Shown one piece after another: positions 59,633-64,000 of a stretch of 64,000 nucleotides of DNA. The notes beneath the pieces were generated by a model. It was not told the DNA's origin, ran no database searches, and saw only the letters and a program-made list of their open reading frames with translations. This DNA comes from WVYX01 sp039592335 (GTDB taxonomy: Bacteria; Gemmatimonadota; Gemmatimonadetes; Gemmatimonadales; GWC2-71-9). Position 1 is the first letter of the stretch; each line of letters begins with the position of its first letter. The stretch covers positions 62,001-126,000 of the forward strand of contig JBDHBX010000004.1 of assembly GCA_039592335.1 (NCBI GenBank), written 5' to 3'. The position numbers and the translations under genes are program-made.

Positions 59633-61762
59633 ATGTCCCTGCTCAACTTCACGCGTCTGAAGAAGGAACTCTCCCTCTTCGACGTCTACGTGATCGCGAC
59701 CGCCGCGATGATCAGCTCCGGGTTCTTCCTGCTCCCGGGCATCGCGGCGGCGCACGCTGGTCCGGGAGTGGTCCTGGCGTACCTGCTCGCCGGCGTGCTG
59801 ATCATTCCGGCGATGTTGAGCCAGGCGGAGCTGGCGACGGCGATGCCGCGGGCCGGCGGCACCTACTACTTCCTGGATCGCACGCTGGGTCCGATGGTCG
59901 GCACCATGGGGGGGATCGGCACCTGGCTGGCGCTGGTGCTGAAGAGCGCCTTCGCGCTGCTCGGCATGGGGGCGTATCTCGCCTTGGTGGTGGACGTACC
60001 GCTCAGGACCACCGCGATTGTCTTCACCGCGCTGTTCGCGATCCTCAACGTGATCGGGGCCAAGGAGTCCAGCGGGGTGCTGCGGGTGCTGGTCGTCACG
60101 CTGCTCACCATCCTCACGCTGTTCATCCTGCACGGCCTGAGTGACGTCCTCGCCCGTCCCAGCGAGGTCTCGCAGGGGTTCACACCGCTCCTCCCATACG
60201 GCGTGGACGGCCTACTCGGGACGGTCGGTCTCGTCTTCGTTTCGTACATAGGGCTCACCAAGGTCGCGAGCCTCGCCGAGGAGGTGAAGAACCCCGAACG
60301 CAACATCCCGCTCGGGATGGGCCTTACGCTGGCCACGGTGACATTGGTCTACGTGGTGGGGGTGTTCATCATGGTGGCGGTGCTGGGTGTGGATCGGCTG
60401 AGCACCTCGCTCACTCCCGTGGCGGACACGGCCGGGGCCTTCGCGGTATGGAGCTGGCTGCCCCGACGGGTGGCCGTCTACTTCATCGTGGTGGCGGCCA
60501 TCGTGGCCTTCGCCTCCATGTCCAACGCCGGGATCATGGCGGCGTCACGCTACCCGTTGGCCATGGCACGGGATCGTATCTTTCCCGGCCGCCTCGCGGC
60601 GACCGGGCGGCTCGGCACGCCCACGGCGGCGATCCTGCTCACCTGCTCGCTGGTGGTGGTGTTCCTCCTCGTGCTCAACGTGGAGGATGTGGCCAAGCTC
60701 GCCAGTGCGCTGCAGCTCGTGCTGTTCGGGCTCATCAATGTGGCGGTGATCGTGATGCGGGAGAGCCATATCGAGGCGTATGACCCGGGGTTCCGCTCCC
60801 CTGGCTATCCCTGGGTGCAGCTGGTAGGGCTGTTTGTGCCGGCGGTGCTGGTGGCGGAGATGGGATGGCTTCCCGTGCTGTTCACCGCCGCGGTCACCAC
60901 GGTGTCGTTCGCCTGGTATACGTACTACGCCAAGCCGCGCATCGTGCGGGACGGTGCGATCTACCATGTGTTCGAGCGGCTGGGACGGCGGCGCTTCGCG
61001 GGGCTCGACCGGGAGCTGCGCGACCTGATGAAGGAGAAGGGAGCGCGTGCCGAAGACCCGTTCGATCAAGTCGTGGCGCGGGCGCCGGTGATCGACCTGG
61101 CGGCCTCGACCAGCCTCGAGGAGATCATTGGGCGCGCGTCGGTGCTGTTCCACGATCGGCTCCCGGCCACCACCGATCAGGTACTCGACGGCTTCGGCCG
61201 GGGCGTGCGCATGGGCGGGACTCCGGTGGCCCACGGCGCCGCGCTGCTGCATACGCGGCTTGCGGGCCTCGACGCGTCCGAGATGGTGTTGGTCCGCTGC
61301 CGCGGTGGTGTCAAAGTGGACATGGATGACGAGGAGATGGTCCGCAAGGCCGCGGAGGCACCGATCCGGGCGATCTTCTTCCTGGTGAGCGGCGAGGCGG
61401 ATCCGGGACGCCACCTCCGTATTCTGGCGCAGCTGGCCGGAAGAGTGGAGGACGAGGAGTTCATCGCGGAGTGGTTGGCCGGCCACGATGAGCTGGAGCT
61501 CAAGGAAACCCTGCTGCGCGACGACCGCTTCCTTTCGCTCAAGTTGCTCTCCGGGTCCAAGGCCGAGCCGTTGATCGGGAAGGCCCTGCGCGAGCTCCAG
61601 TTGCCACAGGGCTGCCTCATTGCGCTGATCCGCCGCTACGGCGAGACCATTGTGCCGCGTGGGCGGACCGTGTTGCGGGAGGGCGACCGCCTCACGATCA
61701 TCGGTGAGCCTGCTGGTCTGCGGCAGCTCACGCTGCAGTACGGCGAACCGCTCCTCGCCTGA
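59633..61762 (+). CDS. APC-family permease fused to EIIA(Ntr)-like and TrkA-C domains
   Basis: A 709-residue protein. Residues 1-430 are an amino-acid/polyamine/cation permease with about 12 helices: ATAAMISSGFFLLPGIAAAHAG (helix 1), PRAGGTYYFLDRTLG and the conserved GLTKVASLAEEVKNPERNIP. Residues about 480-620 look like a PtsN-type EIIA domain, with His534 in GTPVAHGAALLHTRL where PtsN has its phospho-His. Residues about 625-705 are an RCK/TrkA-C domain (GKALRELQLPQGCLIALIRR). Both soluble parts probably gate transport. TATCTT at 59616-59621 may be its -10. Confidence 0.85.
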   Translation: MSLLNFTRLKKELSLFDVYVIATAAMISSGFFLLPGIAAAHAGPGVVLAYLLAGVLIIPAMLSQAELATAMPRAGGTYYFLDRTLGPMVGTMGGIGTWLALVLKSAFALLGMGAYLALVVDVPLRTTAIVFTALFAILNVIGAKESSGVLRVLVVTLLTILTLFILHGLSDVLARPSEVSQGFTPLLPYGVDGLLGTVGLVFVSYIGLTKVASLAEEVKNPERNIPLGMGLTLATVTLVYVVGVFIMVAVLGVDRLSTSLTPVADTAGAFAVWSWLPRRVAVYFIVVAAIVAFASMSNAGIMAASRYPLAMARDRIFPGRLAATGRLGTPTAAILLTCSLVVVFLLVLNVEDVAKLASALQLVLFGLINVAVIVMRESHIEAYDPGFRSPGYPWVQLVGLFVPAVLVAEMGWLPVLFTAAVTTVSFAWYTYYAKPRIVRDGAIYHVFERLGRRRFAGLDRELRDLMKEKGARAEDPFDQVVARAPVIDLAASTSLEEIIGRASVLFHDRLPATTDQVLDGFGRGVRMGGTPVAHGAALLHTRLAGLDASEMVLVRCRGGVKVDMDDEEMVRKAAEAPIRAIFFLVSGEADPGRHLRILAQLAGRVEDEEFIAEWLAGHDELELKETLLRDDRFLSLKLLSGSKAEPLIGKALRELQLPQGCLIALIRRYGETIVPRGRTVLREGDRLTIIGEPAGLRQLTLQYGEPLLA

Positions 61763-61847
61763 TCCCATCGCGAGTCTTGCCCTGGAGGTCACTGCTCCCC
61801 ACCTTGGCGGGCGTAACCATCATGCCCGTGTGACTGGGGAGGGGACC

Positions 61848-63596
61848 GTGATTCCGCATCGACCACGCCGCTTGGGCGGCGCGCTGCTGCTGGTGTGTCT
61901 CGTCGCCGGTGTGTCAATTCCGGCCGGGGGCCAGGAAGCGGTCTTGGATCTAATGCAGATGCCGCTCGCCGGCCACCTGGCGGTGGGGTCGGAGACGCCG
62001 GGGTACCTGACGAGGGGCCTGCTGTGGACCGATGACTCGTACGTCCAGGCGTGGGGCCTGGAGCTCGCCGCCGAACAGTGGGTGACGGTGGACCTGCTGT
62101 CGGACGAATTCGACGCCTATCTGATGGTCACGGGCCCCGGCCTGGCCGAGATTCTCTCGGACGATGATGGCGCCGGCGCCTGTGATTCCCGCATCACGTT
62201 CACGGCACCGGAGTCTGCGATCTACCGCGTGGTGGTGAACACGCTGACCTCCGGAGCCACGGGCCGCTTCCGCATTCGCGTCACCGACGAGCCGGGACCG
62301 GTGACCGCCGGGGACTGCAATATCCAGGACGTCGAGTTGGTCGAGTGGCTGATGTCCCTTCCGACGGGTGGCAGGGAGCTGTCCTTCGGCCAGGAGGTTC
62401 CGGGAGAGCTCTCCGTGTTCGATGAGGAGAGCTGGGACGGCAGCTACGCCCAGGCTTGGGCCCTCCGGATGCAGGCCGGTCAGGAAGCGACGGTGGACGT
62501 GCTATCCGACGAGTTCGACGCGTACCTCTACGTCTTGGGACCGGGCCTCGACGAGCCGCTGAGTGATGATGACGGCGCCGGCGCGTGCGACGCTCGCGTC
62601 ACGTTCACGGCGCCCCAGAGCGGGGAGTACCGCGTGGTGGTGAACTCCCTCTGGAGCGAGGCCACGGGCCGGTTCCGCCTGCGGGCGATGGACCAGCCGG
62701 GGCCGGTGACGGCAGGGGAGTGCGACATGCTCGAGGACACGGACCTCGATGACGAGCAGCTCGCCTGGCTCATGGCCCTCCCCACCGCGGGCCGAGCCTT
62801 GGGTGTGGGGGATGAGGTACGCGGAGAGCTCACCTTCTCGGACTCGGTGAGCTGGGATGACACGTACATCCAGGCGTGGGATCTCCAGATGCAGGGAGGC
62901 CAGGAGGCGACGGTCGATCTCCTCTCCGACGACTTCGACGCGTACCTGATGATCCTGGGATCGGGGCTGCCGCTGCGGTCCGACGACGACGGCGCCGGCG
63001 CGTGCGACGCGCGCATCACGTTTACGGCCCCGGAGACCGGGGCATACCGCGTCCTCGTGAACACGATCCTGGGGGAGAGCACCGGTCAGTTCCGGCTGCG
63101 CGCGACCGACCGGCCCGGTCCCCCGACGGCCGGTGAGTGCGAGACGCTGGGCGACATCGAGGGTATGATGGACGAGTTCGAGGAGGAGCTCTCCGAAGTG
63201 GCTGGCATGCTCTTCACGCTCCCCGCGACCGGACAGCTCCGGGTCGGCGAGGAGGTGACCGGCGAGCTCACGGCGTCGGACCCCGTGAGTACTTGGGACG
63301 AGACTCACGTCCAGGTGTGGGAGCTCCCGCTCCAGGCGGGGGACCGGGCCACCGTGGACCTGCTGTCCACCGACTTCGACGCCTTCCTGTACCTCGTGGG
63401 GCCGGGTGTCGAGGGGGCGAATTTCGACGACGACGGGGCCGGGGCTTGCGATGCGCGGCTCACGATCACGGCGAGCGAGAGCGGCACGTTCCGGGTGGCC
63501 GTCAATACGGTTCTCGCCGGGTCCGTCGGCAGCTACCGGCTGCGCGTTGCGGAGGAGCCCGGGCCGATGACCCCTGGGGAGTGCAGCATGCTGTGA
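61848..63596 (+). CDS. Secreted protein with four PPC-like repeats
   Basis: A 582-residue protein starting at GTG after GGGGAGGGG. A signal peptide (to PAGGQE) is followed by four repeats of about 130-145 residues. Each has a strand VTVDLLSDEFDAYL, an acidic loop DDDGAGACD, ITFTAPESGxYRVVVNT and a closing Cys in AGDC/AGEC. The fold resembles the bacterial pre-peptidase C-terminal (PPC) domain, which usually tails proteases, but no enzyme is attached here. The acidic loop may bind Ca2+. The paired Cys in every repeat suggests one disulfide each. Confidence 0.75.
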   Translation: MIPHRPRRLGGALLLVCLVAGVSIPAGGQEAVLDLMQMPLAGHLAVGSETPGYLTRGLLWTDDSYVQAWGLELAAEQWVTVDLLSDEFDAYLMVTGPGLAEILSDDDGAGACDSRITFTAPESAIYRVVVNTLTSGATGRFRIRVTDEPGPVTAGDCNIQDVELVEWLMSLPTGGRELSFGQEVPGELSVFDEESWDGSYAQAWALRMQAGQEATVDVLSDEFDAYLYVLGPGLDEPLSDDDGAGACDARVTFTAPQSGEYRVVVNSLWSEATGRFRLRAMDQPGPVTAGECDMLEDTDLDDEQLAWLMALPTAGRALGVGDEVRGELTFSDSVSWDDTYIQAWDLQMQGGQEATVDLLSDDFDAYLMILGSGLPLRSDDDGAGACDARITFTAPETGAYRVLVNTILGESTGQFRLRATDRPGPPTAGECETLGDIEGMMDEFEEELSEVAGMLFTLPATGQLRVGEEVTGELTASDPVSTWDETHVQVWELPLQAGDRATVDLLSTDFDAFLYLVGPGVEGANFDDDGAGACDARLTITASESGTFRVAVNTVLAGSVGSYRLRVAEEPGPMTPGECSML

Positions 63597-63626
63597 CGGT
63601 GCCGCGCGGGTCCGGTGGCGGGACGA

Positions 63627-63664
63627 CGCAGCCCGGAGGCGATACGGTTCGCCTCCGGGCTGCG
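63627..63664 (+). terminator. Strong terminator hairpin after the PPC-repeat gene
   Basis: A 16-bp perfect stem: 63627-63642 (CGCAGCCCGGAGGCGA) with 63649-63664, loop TACGGT, 30 nt after the stop. It is the longest perfect stem I found in the window. Confidence 0.8.
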
Positions 63665-63805
63665 TGTCTGGCGGGCACGCAAAAGCGGCGGCGCACTTGG
63701 GCCGAGAGCAGCAGTGTCATCGCTCGCCCCCTCAGGCGAGACCTTGCCGGGCGGCAAGATGCCCAAAACGCCGCCGCGTCACCCCGGACACAGCGTTTGG
63801 GCATC
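63664..63805 (+). ncRNA. Densely structured noncoding region, possible RNA element
   Basis: The 324 nt between the repeat-protein stop and the last gene contain no convincing gene. After the terminator, nested inverted repeats cover about 142 nt: GTGTCTGG/CCGGACAC (63664-63671, 63784-63791, one G-U), GCGGCGGCG/CGCCGCCGC (63685-63693, 63769-63777), CTCGCC/GGCGAG (63723-63728, 63735-63740) and CTTGCC/GGCAAG (63743-63748, 63753-63758). GATGCCCAAA (63758-63767) also pairs with TTTGGGCATC (63796-63805), crossing the outer stems as a pseudoknot. The strand is not determined. It could be a regulatory leader, a small RNA or a palindromic repeat element. Confidence 0.45.
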
Positions 63806-63920
63806 ATCGTGCTCCCCTTCCCCTGAAAACAGCGTGAAACCGGGATGAAGGCCGCGGGCCGCTTGCCAGGAGCCGTCCCGGTGGCGCAGGATTACATGGG
63901 GACACGCCAAGGGGGTCGCC

Positions 63921-64000
63921 ATGGCGGTGACGAAGATCAAGGAGTACCTGGACGCGAACCAGATTCGCTACGTGACCATCACCCATTCGCCGGCGTACAC
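63921..64000 (+). CDS. YbaK/EbsC-like aminoacyl-tRNA deacylase (partial, runs off window end)
   Basis: Only 26 codons are present: MAVTKIKEYLDANQIRYVTI, then THSPAYT. The helix-strand start and the H-S-x-A-Y-T segment match the N-terminus of YbaK/ProX-type proteins, which hydrolyse mischarged tRNA such as Cys-tRNA(Pro). The ATG follows AAGGGGG. The assignment rests on a short stretch and is tentative. Confidence 0.55.
   Translation, partial: MAVTKIKEYLDANQIRYVTITHSPAY

Noticed and set aside
63502..63807. Open frames on both strands over the structured region
   Set aside because: They run through the terminator and stems, have no ribosome-binding site, and their Arg/Pro-rich translations show no domain.

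Overview
The window is GC-rich, densely coding chromosomal DNA from a diderm bacterium. Short spacers, many signal-peptide beta-barrel proteins, a TonB receptor, an Omp85-like barrel, a FadL-like porin, a tricorn-type protease, several Ser/Thr kinases (one fused to TolB/TPR modules) and a Ku/LigD pair together suggest Gemmatimonadota or a close relative. That placement is inferred from gene content only. I see no rRNA, tRNA, CRISPR array, insertion sequence or phage gene. The first and last genes are cut by the window edges.

Layout. 1-4570: secreted or outer-membrane proteins and a minus-strand cluster of a polytopic membrane protein, a von Willebrand A lipoprotein and a small membrane protein. 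4884-7350: a redox cluster with a His/Met-rich periplasmic protein, a redoxin whose peroxidatic position is an in-frame TGA followed by a SECIS-like hairpin (candidate selenoprotein), a TlpA-like thioredoxin and a DsbD/CcdA-type electron carrier. 7395-13584: envelope proteins. 13760-19825: OPT transporter, TauE-like permease, tricorn protease. 19903-26035: NarL-type two-component system, TonB receptor, membrane protein and a small conserved protein. 26186-33801: kinase-TolB-TPR protein, CPBP protease, a tandem pair of secreted CotH-like proteins and a Crp/Fnr regulator. 33846-37912: a 1136-residue fusion of a molybdopterin oxidoreductase to a NifS/IscS-type cysteine desulfurase, behind a cyclophilin lipoprotein. 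38051-41888: two convergent ATP/ADP-translocase-like carriers. 42031-49873: two paralogous membrane kinases facing each other around a DegP-like protease, an Omp85-like barrel and a secreted kinase-like protein. 49960-57983: MerR/TPR protein, Ku, LigD, hydrolase, EVE protein, DUF72 protein and an unknown 561-residue protein. 58061-64000: a CcmH-like protein, a YVTN propeller, an APC permease fused to EIIA/TrkA-C domains, a four-repeat secreted protein, a structured noncoding stretch and the start of a YbaK-like deacylase.

How they fit together. Envelope stress and redox handling recur: electron delivery across the membrane (DsbD/TlpA/redoxin), DegP with an Omp85 barrel, a cyclophilin and CcmH. 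NHEJ repair is complete as a divergent Ku and PE-LIG-POL LigD pair with recognisable promoters. The points most worth checking are the TGA redoxin, the molybdoenzyme-desulfurase fusion and the structured region before the last gene.
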